A DNA stretch of 64,000 nucleotides from JBQSUQ01 sp052384575 (GCA_052384575.1 JBQSUQ010000001.1), one strand, 5' to 3'; positions 53,409 through 63,306 are shown, counted from the stretch's first letter. Notes: generated by a model not told the origin, from the letters alone. Numbers and translations: made by a program.

Positions 53409-56400
53409 TTAAATACTCGCAATCACATTCAAAATCCGTTTGTCGGAAATGGGGTATTTTGTGCCCAGTTGTTGGGCGAATAAACTCACTCGTAATTCCT
53501 CGATCATATAAGGAATTTCTTTCACCTCATCAGAGTGCGGTTTGGATTTAGGCAGTTTTGCCAGTAGCTGTTGATAGGCTTGGCTCACTTGTTCCACTCG
53601 CAACATCGCCGCCCGATCACGATTGACATCTTGTAACAATTTATCAAGACGTTTATCAATGGCGGTGAGATAACGTTGCACATCATTTAAGCGGGCATAA
53701 CCTGTTTTTTGCACAAAGCCGGGATAAATCAAACCACTCAATTGCACTTTAATATCAGACAGGGCAAATGCCATGGTGAAATCCATTTTGCCTTTTAAGC
53801 GTTTGTTTAACTCGTAAGTTAAGGTCAAAATCTGTTCCACTTGTTTGGCAATGTCCACCGTGGTTTCATTGAGGTTTTCACGAATAAAATCACGCAGTTT
53901 ATCGAAATCCGATTCGTTCCAAACCAATCCACCAAAATCGCCGATCAGTTTATCCACCGCACAAGCGATACAGTCATCAATCAGTTCTAACACTCGCCCA
54001 AATGGGGTGAAATACAAACCGAGTTTTGATTTATTCGGGAGCTTTTCGTGCAGATATTTAATGGGGGAAGGCACATTCAGTAACAATAAACGGCGTAAAC
54101 CTTGTTGCATTGCCACTTGTTGCTCAAATTCCGTTTCAAACAGTTTAATGCCAACGGCATCTTCTTCATCCACAATGGCAGGAAAGGCTTTAACGGTGAA
54201 TCCACGTTTTTTCTGTTCATAACATTGTGGCAACTGATCAAAGTTCCAAAGGTGAATGCCACTTTGTTCTATGCCGTCGTCTGCCACCGCCGCAATACTT
54301 TCTTGCACCTGATCTTTAAGTTGGAATTTCAGACTGTCTAAATCCATAGATTCCGCTATTTTTTTGCCTTTATCATCAATCACTCGGAAAGTCATTTTTA
54401 AATGGCTGGGTAACTGATCCAATTGCCAACTTTCAGGCTCAACGCTGACGCCTGTCATACGGCGAAGTTCATAAATCAGGCTTTCTAATAGCGGTTTTTC
54501 AAAGGGTTTTGCTCGTCCTAAAAACGCCTCAGCATAATTGGGGGCGGGCACGAAATTTCGGCGTAACGATTTGGGTAAAGATTTAATCAAGGCAATAATT
54601 AATTCTTTGCGTAAACCTGGAATTTGCCAATCAAAGCCTGTCATCTCCACTTGATTCAATAAGGGCAAGGGAATATGCACGGTAACGCCATCGGCTTCCG
54701 TTCCCGGCTCAAATTGATAGGTGAGTTTGAATTTTAAATTGCCTTGATGCCAGAAATTCGGGAAATCCAGTTCGCTGACTTGCTCTGCATTGTCTTTGGT
54801 TAAAAAGGCTTTTTCAAAATTGAGCAATTCAGGATCTTGTTGACTGGCTTTTTTCCACCAGCTATCAAAATGTCGTTGAGACACCACTTCCGTGCCAATT
54901 CGTTGATCGTAAAAATCAAATAAGGTGCGTTCATCCACCAAAATATCACGGCGGCGACTTTTATGTTCTAAATCTTCGATCTCTTTGATTAACTTGCGAT
55001 TTTGGTGAAAAAACGAATGCTTCGTGAACCAATCCCCTTCCACTAACGCCGATTGAATAAAAATTTCACGGCTAATTTGCGGATCGATAGATCCATAATT
55101 CACAGGGCGATTTGCCACAATGGGCACACCATAGAGGCTGACTTTTTCATCCGCCATCACTGCCCCTTTGGATTTTGACCAACGAGGTTCCGCATAAGAT
55201 TTTTTGACTAAATGGGTTGCCAGTGGCTCAATCCATTCTGCCTCAATATCTGCCAGCATTCGTCCCCAAAGCTTGGAGGTTTCCACCAATTCTGCCGCCA
55301 TCACCCATTTTGGCTGCTTTTTAAACAGAACAGAATTCGGGAAAATAGCAAAATGGGCATTGCGTGCACCTAAATATTGGCTCTTTTCAGCTTCTTTCAT
55401 CCCAATGTGAGACAGCAAACCGCTTAAAAGTGCGGTATGAATTTGTGCATATTCCGCAGGTTGTGAATTAATCGGTAAGCCCATTTCTCGCACAGTTAAA
55501 CGAATTTGATGATAAATATCTTGCCATTCACGAATACGTAAATAATTCAGATAATCCTTTTGGCATAAACGGCGAAATTGGTTTTTCGATAAGTCTTTTT
55601 GTTGTGTTTGGATAAATTGCCATAAATTAACAAAGGCTAAGAAATCGGATTTTTTATCAGCAAAACGGCGATGTTTATCATCGGCGGATTGTTGTTTTTC
55701 TTGCGGTCGTTCACGAGGATCTTGAATGGATAACGCCGACACAATAATCATCACTTCGTGCAAGCAATTATATTTTACGGCGGTCAGCAACATTTTGGCT
55801 AAACGAGGATCCACTGGCAATTGTGCCAATTGTCTGCCCGTTTGGGTTAATTGCCGTTTTTCACCGAATTTGGTTTTAACAAACTGGAACGCCTCTAATT
55901 CTTCTAACAGTTTGATACCGTCTTGAATGTTGCGTTTATCGGGTGCATCCACAAAGGGAAAAGCATCAATGTCATCTAAGCCCAGTGCGGTCATCTGTAA
56001 AATAACGGAGGCAAGATTGGTTCGCAAAATTTCAGGATCGGTAAATTCAGGGCGGTTATTGAAATCCTCTTCTGAATACAGGCGGATACAAATCCCTTCG
56101 CTCACCCGACCACAACGCCCTTTCCGCTGATTAGCTGAGGCTTGTGAAATAGGTTCAATGGGCAAACGTTGTACTTTTGTGCGATAACTATAACGAGAAA
56201 TTCTGGCTGTACCCGGATCAATCACATATTTAATCCCCGGAACAGTTAAAGAGGTTTCTGCTACGTTGGTGGCAAGCACAATACGGTTTAAACCTGAAGG
56301 ATGAAAAATTTTATTCTGTTCTTGTGCAGACAAACGGGCAAAGAGCGGTAAAATTTCCGTGTGTTTTAAATCTTGTTTTTGTAATGCCTCGGCGGTATCA

Positions 56401-57317
56401 CGAATTTCACGCTCACCATTCAGAAAGATCAAAATATCGCCACGCCCTTCCGCCTGCAATTCATCTACCGCATTTAAAATACCTTGCAATTGGTCTTGAT
56501 CTTCTTCGATAATTGGGCGATAACGCACTTCAACAGGATAGGTTCTGCCTGACACTTCAATAATCGGGGCGTTGTTAAAATGCTTGGAAAAACGTTCCAC
56601 ATCAATGGTAGCAGAGGTAATGATCACCTTTAAGTCAGGGCGTTTTGGCAACAACTGTTTGAGGTAACCGAGAATAAAATCATTGTTTAAACTGCGTTCG
56701 TGGGCTTCATCAATAATTAAGGTATCGTATTGATTCAGGAAAGGATCGTGCTGAATTTCCGCCAATAAAATCCCATCTGTCATTAATTTAACAAGGGTAT
56801 TTTCACTGATTTGATCGTTAAAACGCACTTTATAGCCCACCAAATCGCCCAGTTCCGTTTTCAGCTCTTCCGCAATTCGTGTGGCAACGGAACGTGCGGC
56901 AATGCGGCGAGGTTGGGTATGTCCAATAAAGCCTTTCGTGCCTAAGCCTAATTCCAAGCACATCTTGGGCAATTGGGTGGTTTTTCCTGATCCCGTTTCC
57001 CCAGCAATTACCACTACTTGATGTTGTGAAATCAAGGCTTGAATTTCTGCTTTGCGTTGGCTCACAGGTAAATTTTCTGGAAATTCAATATTTTTCACCG
57101 CACTTTTGCGTTGAGTTAAACGTAATTGTGCTTGCTGGATTTGAATTGAAATTTCATCAATAATTTGTTGCTTTACTTCTTCATTCCTAACCTGAGTTAA
57201 CCCTTTAATACGCGCAAATAAACGACGCTGATCGATCAACATCATATCTGTTAATTGATTTAGTAAGGATTTCTGCTGTTCTGTAAAAACAATTTTCTTT
57301 TTCTTCATAATCTGCAT
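53409..57317 (-). CDS. hrpA: HrpA: DEAH-box ATP-dependent RNA helicase
   Basis: This 1302-aa protein equals E. coli HrpA (1300 aa). It has Walker A GETGSGKTTQ, DEAH box IDEAHERSLN, SATIDVERF, and motif VI QRKGRCGRVSEGICIRLY, followed by winged-helix, ratchet and a long DUF3418 tail. E. coli HrpA acts on mRNA and on stalled, collided ribosomes. The start may be the internal Met (KKKKIVF) at 57308, 3 codons later; neither has a strong ribosome site. Confidence 0.94.
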   Translation of the reverse strand: MQIMKKKKIVFTEQQKSLLNQLTDMMLIDQRRLFARIKGLTQVRNEEVKQQIIDEISIQIQQAQLRLTQRKSAVKNIEFPENLPVSQRKAEIQALISQHQVVVIAGETGSGKTTQLPKMCLELGLGTKGFIGHTQPRRIAARSVATRIAEELKTELGDLVGYKVRFNDQISENTLVKLMTDGILLAEIQHDPFLNQYDTLIIDEAHERSLNNDFILGYLKQLLPKRPDLKVIITSATIDVERFSKHFNNAPIIEVSGRTYPVEVRYRPIIEEDQDQLQGILNAVDELQAEGRGDILIFLNGEREIRDTAEALQKQDLKHTEILPLFARLSAQEQNKIFHPSGLNRIVLATNVAETSLTVPGIKYVIDPGTARISRYSYRTKVQRLPIEPISQASANQRKGRCGRVSEGICIRLYSEEDFNNRPEFTDPEILRTNLASVILQMTALGLDDIDAFPFVDAPDKRNIQDGIKLLEELEAFQFVKTKFGEKRQLTQTGRQLAQLPVDPRLAKMLLTAVKYNCLHEVMIIVSALSIQDPRERPQEKQQSADDKHRRFADKKSDFLAFVNLWQFIQTQQKDLSKNQFRRLCQKDYLNYLRIREWQDIYHQIRLTVREMGLPINSQPAEYAQIHTALLSGLLSHIGMKEAEKSQYLGARNAHFAIFPNSVLFKKQPKWVMAAELVETSKLWGRMLADIEAEWIEPLATHLVKKSYAEPRWSKSKGAVMADEKVSLYGVPIVANRPVNYGSIDPQISREIFIQSALVEGDWFTKHSFFHQNRKLIKEIEDLEHKSRRRDILVDERTLFDFYDQRIGTEVVSQRHFDSWWKKASQQDPELLNFEKAFLTKDNAEQVSELDFPNFWHQGNLKFKLTYQFEPGTEADGVTVHIPLPLLNQVEMTGFDWQIPGLRKELIIALIKSLPKSLRRNFVPAPNYAEAFLGRAKPFEKPLLESLIYELRRMTGVSVEPESWQLDQLPSHLKMTFRVIDDKGKKIAESMDLDSLKFQLKDQVQESIAAVADDGIEQSGIHLWNFDQLPQCYEQKKRGFTVKAFPAIVDEEDAVGIKLFETEFEQQVAMQQGLRRLLLLNVPSPIKYLHEKLPNKSKLGLYFTPFGRVLELIDDCIACAVDKLIGDFGGLVWNESDFDKLRDFIRENLNETTVDIAKQVEQILTLTYELNKRLKGKMDFTMAFALSDIKVQLSGLIYPGFVQKTGYARLNDVQRYLTAIDKRLDKLLQDVNRDRAAMLRVEQVSQAYQQLLAKLPKSKPHSDEVKEIPYMIEELRVSLFAQQLGTKYPISDKRILNVIASI

Positions 57318-57356
57318 AGCTGAACTAAAAGGACGCCAATGCGCCCTTTATATCAT

Positions 57357-57809
57357 TTACTTTCCACCAATCAATAAGGATAAAATGCCCCCAGCAATTA
57401 AAGGACCAACGGGAATTCCGCCTAAAAACGCAACACCAGCAATGGTACCAATTAACAATCCTGTCAGTAGCAAAGGCTGTGTTCCCATTAAATTGACACC
57501 TCGACCTCCTAACCAAGCCACTAAAATGCCAACCGCTACGGCTAACCACATTTTCCAATGTAATAGTGCAGCAAAATTGGGTAAAGGAATTTTACCCGAT
57601 ACAATAGGGCTTAAGACGCCAATAGTAAGAATAATAATACCAATACTTAAACCATATTTTTCAGTAAAAGGGATATATCTGGATAAAAAAGTTTGCTGCA
57701 TTAACAGCAAGATGGTAGCAGAAATGGTAATGGAGCTATTATTGCCCAGCACGCCAAGCAAAATCAGCATAACTAATAATAATGCAATTGAATTAAAATG
57801 AAGCGACAT
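57357..57809 (-). CDS. yeaL: YeaL: DUF441 membrane protein
   Basis: This 150-aa protein has four to five hydrophobic helices and the glycine-rich C-terminal pattern GTIAGVAFLGGIPVGPLIAGGILSLL, a UPF0756/DUF441 feature. The function is unknown. It lies 40 bp upstream of hrpA on the same strand and has an uptake signal before its own start. Confidence 0.85.
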   Translation of the reverse strand: MSLHFNSIALLLVMLILLGVLGNNSSITISATILLLMQQTFLSRYIPFTEKYGLSIGIIILTIGVLSPIVSGKIPLPNFAALLHWKMWLAVAVGILVAWLGGRGVNLMGTQPLLLTGLLIGTIAGVAFLGGIPVGPLIAGGILSLLIGGK

Positions 57810-57880
57810 AATTTTCCTAAAAGTGCGGTGGAAAAAAGAAAAGTTTTGCGAATTATAGCAAATTTATTATTTGAATGATC

Positions 57881-59425
57881 TTATTTATTTTGCACGCGTC
57901 GATAAAGATCTTTGCTATATAACACGCCTGTTGGATTTTTCAGACTATATCCTGCCAACAAGGGTTGAATATTCATTGCATGGGTATATTGGAAAAGCGG
58001 CAACACCACTTTTTCTTGTTGCATAATATCAATCACTTTTTGATAAATTTCCGCACGTTTTTGTTCGGAAGCTGTTAGACTTTCCAATAACAATTGATCC
58101 ACATCTGAATGGCTAAAACCCATTTTATTGTCAGGATTGGTTGAATGTAACAAATTCAAAAATGCTGAAAGTTCATTATAATCCGCACACCAACCAGAGC
58201 GAATCAACTGAAAATCACCCGTTGCGCGTTTCTCCAATAACTCGGTATAGGTCACAGCCTCTGGCACAATACGTAATAAATCCGATTGAGACCAGGCGCG
58301 AATCAAACGCTCTGCAATCACATTATGAGGAAAACTATTATCATAGGTTAAACGCAAGCTAATGGGTTGTTTTATTTCTGCAAGCTGCAAAAGTCGCTCA
58401 ATTTCTTGCGGTTGGAATTCCTGTTCCTGTTTAGGCTGCATATGCAACGGTAAAAAATTCAAGCCATTAGACAACACATTTGCTTTTTTCAGCACCATGC
58501 CTTTGGTGTAAATCATCGAAACTAACGCTTTTCGCACCGCACTTTTGGCTAGCAAAGGATCCTTAAAATTGAACTCATAAAAGTAGGTACAGAGTTTCGG
58601 AAAATAACGAGTGATCGTTTCTTGTTGCTTTGGCTTTTCCACAATATCAAACTGCTGAAGATCTTGTTCACCGCTTATTTTTCGATAAATAACTTGATTA
58701 AAATAACCTTTACTTGTATTCCAATAATGCGGATTTTTTTCTAATCGAATTTCCTGTTCATTTTCTGATATTAAACGATAGGCACCGTTGTAAACATGAG
58801 GTTGCTCGTTTTGCGGTAATAAAACCAAATGGGCGAGCATTTGTGGTAAATAAGGCGTTGGTTTATCCAATATGATTTTAATATGCTGCGGATCTAAGGC
58901 TTGAATACCTAAATGCTCAACTGATAATTCGCCTTGCAATACCGCACTCGCGTTTTGCATATTCATATAGCTTAAATATTGCTTTTGCGGATGATCTGAT
59001 TGTGCTAAACGTTGCCAACTTGCCACAATATCCTGTGCTGAAAATACCTCACCATTTGACCACTTTAACCCTTCACGCAAAGTAAAAATCCATGTTTTTT
59101 GATCTGTTGTGGTCCAAGATTCAGCAATGCCAGGTTTAATATTACCCAGTTGATCGTAAATCACTACTCCTTCGAATAAATCTCGCATTAATGCAGCTTG
59201 TTCAGGCTGTTTTATTTGTTGGATTTCAGTGGCAAGATCTAAATAACTGCCTCGTAATAAAGTATCGACGGGCAATACTTCTGACAACGTTGGCTTCTGT
59301 TCAACGGAATTGGCAGGAACTTGTGGTTTTATCTGATCTACAGGCTCACAGGCGGTTAGTAAAACAAATAAAAAACTAACCGCACTTAAACGCAGAAAAG
59401 AAAGAAAAACCTTAACACCAATCAT
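57881..59425 (-). CDS. Family 5 solute-binding lipoprotein (OppA/SapA-like)
   Basis: This 514-aa lipoprotein has a signal peptide with lipobox LLTAC (C26), then a family 5 extracellular solute-binding domain: LMRDLFEGVVIYDQLGNIKPGIAESW and WIFTLREGLKWSNGEVFSAQDIVASWQRL. The ligand is probably a peptide but cannot be inferred. No permease or ATPase is adjacent. The start at 59425 has a GGGG ribosome site; a longer frame to 59455 nearly abuts degS. It follows degS in the same operon. Confidence 0.88.
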   Translation of the reverse strand: MIGVKVFLSFLRLSAVSFLFVLLTACEPVDQIKPQVPANSVEQKPTLSEVLPVDTLLRGSYLDLATEIQQIKQPEQAALMRDLFEGVVIYDQLGNIKPGIAESWTTTDQKTWIFTLREGLKWSNGEVFSAQDIVASWQRLAQSDHPQKQYLSYMNMQNASAVLQGELSVEHLGIQALDPQHIKIILDKPTPYLPQMLAHLVLLPQNEQPHVYNGAYRLISENEQEIRLEKNPHYWNTSKGYFNQVIYRKISGEQDLQQFDIVEKPKQQETITRYFPKLCTYFYEFNFKDPLLAKSAVRKALVSMIYTKGMVLKKANVLSNGLNFLPLHMQPKQEQEFQPQEIERLLQLAEIKQPISLRLTYDNSFPHNVIAERLIRAWSQSDLLRIVPEAVTYTELLEKRATGDFQLIRSGWCADYNELSAFLNLLHSTNPDNKMGFSHSDVDQLLLESLTASEQKRAEIYQKVIDIMQQEKVVLPLFQYTHAMNIQPLLAGYSLKNPTGVLYSKDLYRRVQNK

Positions 59426-59458
59426 CTTATTACCCCAATGAATATCATCCACCAAAAC

Positions 59459-60502
59459 TTAATTTGAAGGATATTCCTCTATAATAACGGGTAATTCTAA
59501 GGTTTTGCCTAAGCGAGAAATCAATACTTTCACTTTCGTATGTGGCGGCATATTACTAATCACAGGCATAATCTGAGCAGGAGAAGTTGCTTCAATATCA
59601 TTAAATTTCAACATAATATCGCCCGCTTGAATCCCTGCCTTATCCGCCGGGCCATTTGGTACGACATTTTCAATCAAAATCCCACTGCGGTTGTAAGCAC
59701 CCTGTCCATCGCTAAATAAAATATTACTTTGTACGCCAAAATAACCACGAATTACTCGTCCATCACGAATGATTTTTTGCATAACATCATTGGCAATTTC
59801 AATTGGAATCGCAAAACTCAATCCTTCAGCAATTTCATTGGCGTCTTTACCAATACTCAAGGTACTAATGCCGACTAATTCCCCTAATGAATTAATTAAT
59901 GCGCCACCGGAGTTACCTCGATTGATGGAAGCATCAGTTTGGATAAAATTCTGTCTACCAACGGTTTCACCAATGGCATTACGTCCTGTGGCACTAATAA
60001 TGCCTTGAGATACGCTTTGCCCTAGATTATAAGGATTGCCAATAGCTAAAGCGATGTCACCTACATGCACTTGGCGTTCAGCATTTTGAGGGATGGTTGC
60101 TAAATTATCCGCGCGGATTTTTAATACCGCTAAATCTGTTAAATCATCAGATCCAATTAAATTAGCCTCAAAAATTCGCCCATCTTGTAAAGCAACAATA
60201 ATTTGATCCGCACTTTGCACCACATGCTTATTGGTTAAGATATAACCATCTTTTGACATAATAACCCCTGAACCAAGGTTATTAGTGGTAACATCGCCCG
60301 CATCCAAATTCGAATTACTAATAAAGGTTTGGTTATACACATTAACCACCGCTGGCGATGCAATACGTACCGCGTCTTTAAAAGACATCACCTCACTAGT
60401 TAATTTTAAGGCAGAGCCACCGGTAAATTTAGGAATAACAAATAAAATCAACCCTGCGCAAACTAATCCTATAAAGGCTGATTGTAATAATTTCTTAATC
60501 AT
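59459..60502 (-). CDS. degS: DegS: inner-membrane stress sensor protease
   Basis: This 347-aa HtrA-family protease has an N-terminal anchor (about 8-24), catalytic H93 (LTNKHVVQ), D123 (LTDLAVLKI) and S198 (RGNSGGALIN), and one C-terminal PDZ domain. In E. coli DegS senses misfolded porin C-termini and starts RseA cleavage. The ATG at 60502 has an AGGAG ribosome site at 5 nt; the in-frame GTG at 60508 does not. ribD ends 9 nt upstream. Confidence 0.94.
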   Translation of the reverse strand: MIKKLLQSAFIGLVCAGLILFVIPKFTGGSALKLTSEVMSFKDAVRIASPAVVNVYNQTFISNSNLDAGDVTTNNLGSGVIMSKDGYILTNKHVVQSADQIIVALQDGRIFEANLIGSDDLTDLAVLKIRADNLATIPQNAERQVHVGDIALAIGNPYNLGQSVSQGIISATGRNAIGETVGRQNFIQTDASINRGNSGGALINSLGELVGISTLSIGKDANEIAEGLSFAIPIEIANDVMQKIIRDGRVIRGYFGVQSNILFSDGQGAYNRSGILIENVVPNGPADKAGIQAGDIMLKFNDIEATSPAQIMPVISNMPPHTKVKVLISRLGKTLELPVIIEEYPSN

Positions 60503-60510
60503 AACCACTC

Positions 60511-61638
60511 CTAAGCTTGTTTAGGCGAATAAATCATTTTGACATCTTCGCCGATTTGCTCAATAGATTGTAACTGCCATTGGGGTGCTTTGGCTAATTG
60601 CGTAAGATGAGGTAATTTACATAATCCTCTTGCCTGATCGCCCAATAATTTTGGCGCCATATACAAGATTAACTCATTGACCGCATGCTGCTCAATCAAT
60701 GCACCTGCCAATGTTGCCCCTGCTTCAACCCAAAGCGTATTAATTTGACGCTGACCTAATTCTTCCATCAATTCTAAAAGTGCGGTCTGTTTTTCACGAC
60801 TTTTTAAAGTAATTTGTTGGCAAAACTCAGGAAAATTAGCAAGATCACGCGTTTTATTGCTGACCAGCCAAATTGGTGAAGATAAATGAAACAGCTGCAA
60901 ATCTGGGGTAAGTTTATGCTCAAAATCTAAAATGATGCGTATTGGCTGGCGTAAATTTTCAAAATGATATTGTTGCTGAATTGATGTTGGTAGCTGCTCC
61001 CAACGTACATTTAAGCTTGGATTATCCGCTAAAACAGTAGCACTGGTCGATAAAATCGCCGACGCTTGCGCTCGTAATTGTTGCACATCGGCACGAGAAT
61101 CAGCGCCCGTAATCCATTTGCTTTCACCGCTTGCCATTGCAGTACGCCCATCTAAACTCATACCTAATTTGAGTTGCACAAAGGGCTTGTTATGCCTCAT
61201 TCGATACAGAAACCCTTTATTTATTGCTTCGGCTTTTTCTTGCAATAATCCCACCGCAGTTTCAATGCCTGCTTGCTGTAACATTTGCAAACCTTGTCCA
61301 GCCACAAGAGGATTGGGATCAGACATCGCTGCAATCACTTTGCTCACACCTGCATCAATTAAACCTTTGGCACAAGGCGGTGTTCTACCATAATGGGAAC
61401 AAGGCTCAAGGGTAACATAAGCGGTAGCGCCTTTTGCCTTTTCCCCTGCATCGCACAACGCCATGACTTCTGCATGTGGTTGACCTGCTTTAAAATGAAA
61501 CCCTTTTCCCACCACCTGATCAGCTTTTACTAACACACAGCCCACAACTGGATTAGGCGTTGTTGTAAAACGCCCTTGCAACGCTAAATCAAGCGCCATT
61601 TGCATATAATATTCATCCTGTGGGCTAAATTTCATCAT
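60511..61638 (-). CDS. ribD: RibD: bifunctional deaminase-reductase of riboflavin synthesis
   Basis: This 375-aa protein does two successive steps in riboflavin synthesis. The N-terminal zinc deaminase shows H55-x-E57 and PCSHYGRTPPC (C80, C89); the C-terminal NADPH reductase shows RAQASAILSTSATVLADNPSLNVR and LWVEAGATLAGALI. It overlaps nrdR by 4 bp (ATGA), so translation is coupled. nrdR-ribD is also the E. coli pairing. Confidence 0.96.
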   Translation of the reverse strand: MMKFSPQDEYYMQMALDLALQGRFTTTPNPVVGCVLVKADQVVGKGFHFKAGQPHAEVMALCDAGEKAKGATAYVTLEPCSHYGRTPPCAKGLIDAGVSKVIAAMSDPNPLVAGQGLQMLQQAGIETAVGLLQEKAEAINKGFLYRMRHNKPFVQLKLGMSLDGRTAMASGESKWITGADSRADVQQLRAQASAILSTSATVLADNPSLNVRWEQLPTSIQQQYHFENLRQPIRIILDFEHKLTPDLQLFHLSSPIWLVSNKTRDLANFPEFCQQITLKSREKQTALLELMEELGQRQINTLWVEAGATLAGALIEQHAVNELILYMAPKLLGDQARGLCKLPHLTQLAKAPQWQLQSIEQIGEDVKMIYSPKQA

Positions 61639-62090
61639 AGCAAATCCTTTAATTTATCAATTTCTTTTGAAAATTCATTGATATCTTCAAAACTCAGATA
61701 AACGGAAGCGAAACGAATATAAGCGACTTTATGCAAGGCTTTCAATTCATCTAAGACCAGATTCCCCACGAATTTACTTGTTACTTCTCGCTCACCTGTT
61801 GCCTGCAATTGATGGGTAATGCGACTAATTGCCTCTTCAATTTGGTCTTCACTTACGGGCAATTTCCCTACTGCTTGTTCAATACTTCGACGCAATTTAC
61901 TGTCATTAAAAGGTTCTCTTGAACCATCACTTTTTATCACTCGAGGCACAATTAATTCTGCCATTTCAAATGTAGTAAAACGTTCGTGACATTCAATACA
62001 TTCACGACGACGTCTAACTTGAAATCCCTCTGCGACCAATCGGCTATCAACAACTTTGGTTTCTTCCGCAGAGCAAAAAGGACAATGCAT
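61635..62090 (-). CDS. nrdR: NrdR: ribonucleotide reductase repressor
   Basis: This 151-aa regulator has a four-cysteine zinc ribbon (C3, C6, C31, C34) and an ATP-cone domain (VIKSDGSREPFNDSKLRRSIEQAV). It represses nrd operons in response to ATP and dATP. It heads a tight run nrdR-ribD-degS-lipoprotein. Confidence 0.96.
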   Translation of the reverse strand: MHCPFCSAEETKVVDSRLVAEGFQVRRRRECIECHERFTTFEMAELIVPRVIKSDGSREPFNDSKLRRSIEQAVGKLPVSEDQIEEAISRITHQLQATGEREVTSKFVGNLVLDELKALHKVAYIRFASVYLSFEDINEFSKEIDKLKDLL

Positions 62091-62173
62091 AATAATTACC
62101 TTAATCAGAAAAGTGAGGAAAAACAGTCTAACAAAAATTTATTCAATTGACGATCAATTCTCAGCGCATTGCA

Positions 62174-62971
62174 TTACAAATGAATCTGAAAAAATACCGC
62201 CCAAATAGGCAATGACATGCTGAGTAATAATAAAATCACGAGTTCAAAATAGGCTAATTTTTGCTTTTTAATAATATGCAGCGCAATGAAGAACATTAAA
62301 ATCAAATGCAGAACAAAATATAAAATCACTGCAAATTCATTGCTTAAATGATCAAGTTGTTGGCTTAGAACTAACAAAACAAAAATCACATTTAGCAACA
62401 GCACAACTGCCATAGCAAAAGGTAATAAAGCAATAAAATTTTGCAAACGACTACGCGAAATCACTAAAGCAAAATTCGCCAACACAACACCAATAAATAG
62501 CTGACTGATTGGATTATAAATCAACAAGGAAAAATCATGAGAAGGCATTATAGTGATATAGCTTATTATTCCCACGACACCAAGCAACGCACTAAACTGC
62601 AATAATTTTGACCGCAGTTTTTCATTGTCAAAGGGTTGTTTTGCTGCAATTAAACACATAGCTAAACCGCATAAATAACTAAACAGCATTGAAATAGAAA
62701 ATTGTTCTGCTGCAATATTTATTACCAACCAAACTAGCCAAAATACAGTAAAAAAATGATGAGAAAACAGCAAACGTCCACGTTGCCCTGGGCAAATATC
62801 GCCTTTCACAAATACCAAACAACATAATAATTGCGCGATCAATAGCGCAACAGCAAAAGCAGAAACTGCATGTGGTTGTAGAAACGAGATATAACTATCT
62901 GTTAATAACAATAAAAGAATTGGTAACAAGGAAAAAAGCGCGGTCTGTTTTAATGAAGTTTTCTCTGACAT
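62174..62971 (-). CDS. Uncharacterised polytopic membrane protein
   Basis: I do not recognise this 265-aa protein. It has about eight hydrophobic helices, a short cytoplasmic N-terminus (SEKTSLKQTA) and an internal KGDICPGQRGR loop. No catalytic motif is visible. The reading frame starts only about 10 nt after a hairpin with a T-run and has no clear ribosome site, so expression or start is in question. It is separated from nrdR by 83 bp and lies next to the integrase scar. Confidence 0.65.
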   Translation of the reverse strand: MSEKTSLKQTALFSLLPILLLLLTDSYISFLQPHAVSAFAVALLIAQLLCCLVFVKGDICPGQRGRLLFSHHFFTVFWLVWLVINIAAEQFSISMLFSYLCGLAMCLIAAKQPFDNEKLRSKLLQFSALLGVVGIISYITIMPSHDFSLLIYNPISQLFIGVVLANFALVISRSRLQNFIALLPFAMAVVLLLNVIFVLLVLSQQLDHLSNEFAVILYFVLHLILMFFIALHIIKKQKLAYFELVILLLLSMSLPIWAVFFQIHL

Positions 62972-62979
62972 AAACGAAA

Positions 62980-63011
62980 TAAAAAAATAAGCCCCAAAAA
63001 TTGGGCTTATT
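62980..63011 (-). terminator. Terminator abutting the uncharacterised membrane gene
   Basis: AATAAGCCC / GGGCTTATT forms a 9-bp stem. On the minus strand it is followed by a run of T (62980-62986), so it stops transcripts coming from the guaA side just before the ATG at 62971. Confidence 0.7.
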
Positions 63012-63074
63012 ATGCAAGATTTAGCCTAGATTTGCATTAGAAATCTCTATCAGGCACTTTATAGAGCTTATTTT

Positions 63075-63164
63075 TCAACGTATAAAATTTGATTTACTGG
63101 CAGTTAGAATAATGCCAATACCGTCATCAATTTGACGGTATTTTTTATCTTTCGTTAAAAATTG
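63075..63164 (-). pseudogene. Remnant of a tyrosine-recombinase (integrase) N-terminus
   Basis: On the minus strand an open stretch of 29 codons reads QFLTKDKKYRQIDDGIGIIL and continues TASKSNFIR before a stop. It resembles the N-terminal arm-binding part of P4-type integrases (KxKDKxYxLxDGxGLxLxVxxxGxK). It is bounded by stops, has no start codon and lacks the catalytic domain. It lies in the same orientation as guaA, about 145 bp past its stop. I infer a decayed island integrase; the match is short. Confidence 0.5.
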
Positions 63165-63192
63165 TCAAACGATACCGCCAAAAATACCGTCA
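63118..63192. repeat. Four copies of a TGACGGTAT motif (att/arm-type)
   Basis: ATACCGTCA occurs at 63118-63126 and 63184-63192, its complement TGACGGTAT at 63133-63141, and the variant ATACCGCCA at 63172-63180. The two rightmost are direct repeats 12 bp apart; others are inverted around the int fragment. Repeats of this kind surround integrase genes of integrated islands. Confidence 0.55.
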
Positions 63193-63230
63193 AAAAAATG
63201 AACTACCTAGAAAAATAAAGAAAAGCTTAG

Positions 63231-63261
63231 AAAAAAATAAAGCCTTGAAATACAAGGCTTT
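63231..63261 (-). terminator. guaA terminator
   Basis: AAAGCCTTG / CAAGGCTTT is a 9-bp stem with a 5-nt loop, followed on the minus strand by TTATTTTTTT, about 45 bp past the guaA stop. Confidence 0.85.
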
Positions 63262-63306
63262 ATAGTTAATTTGAAATTATTAGAAATAAGCTGAAACAGC
63301 TAATTT

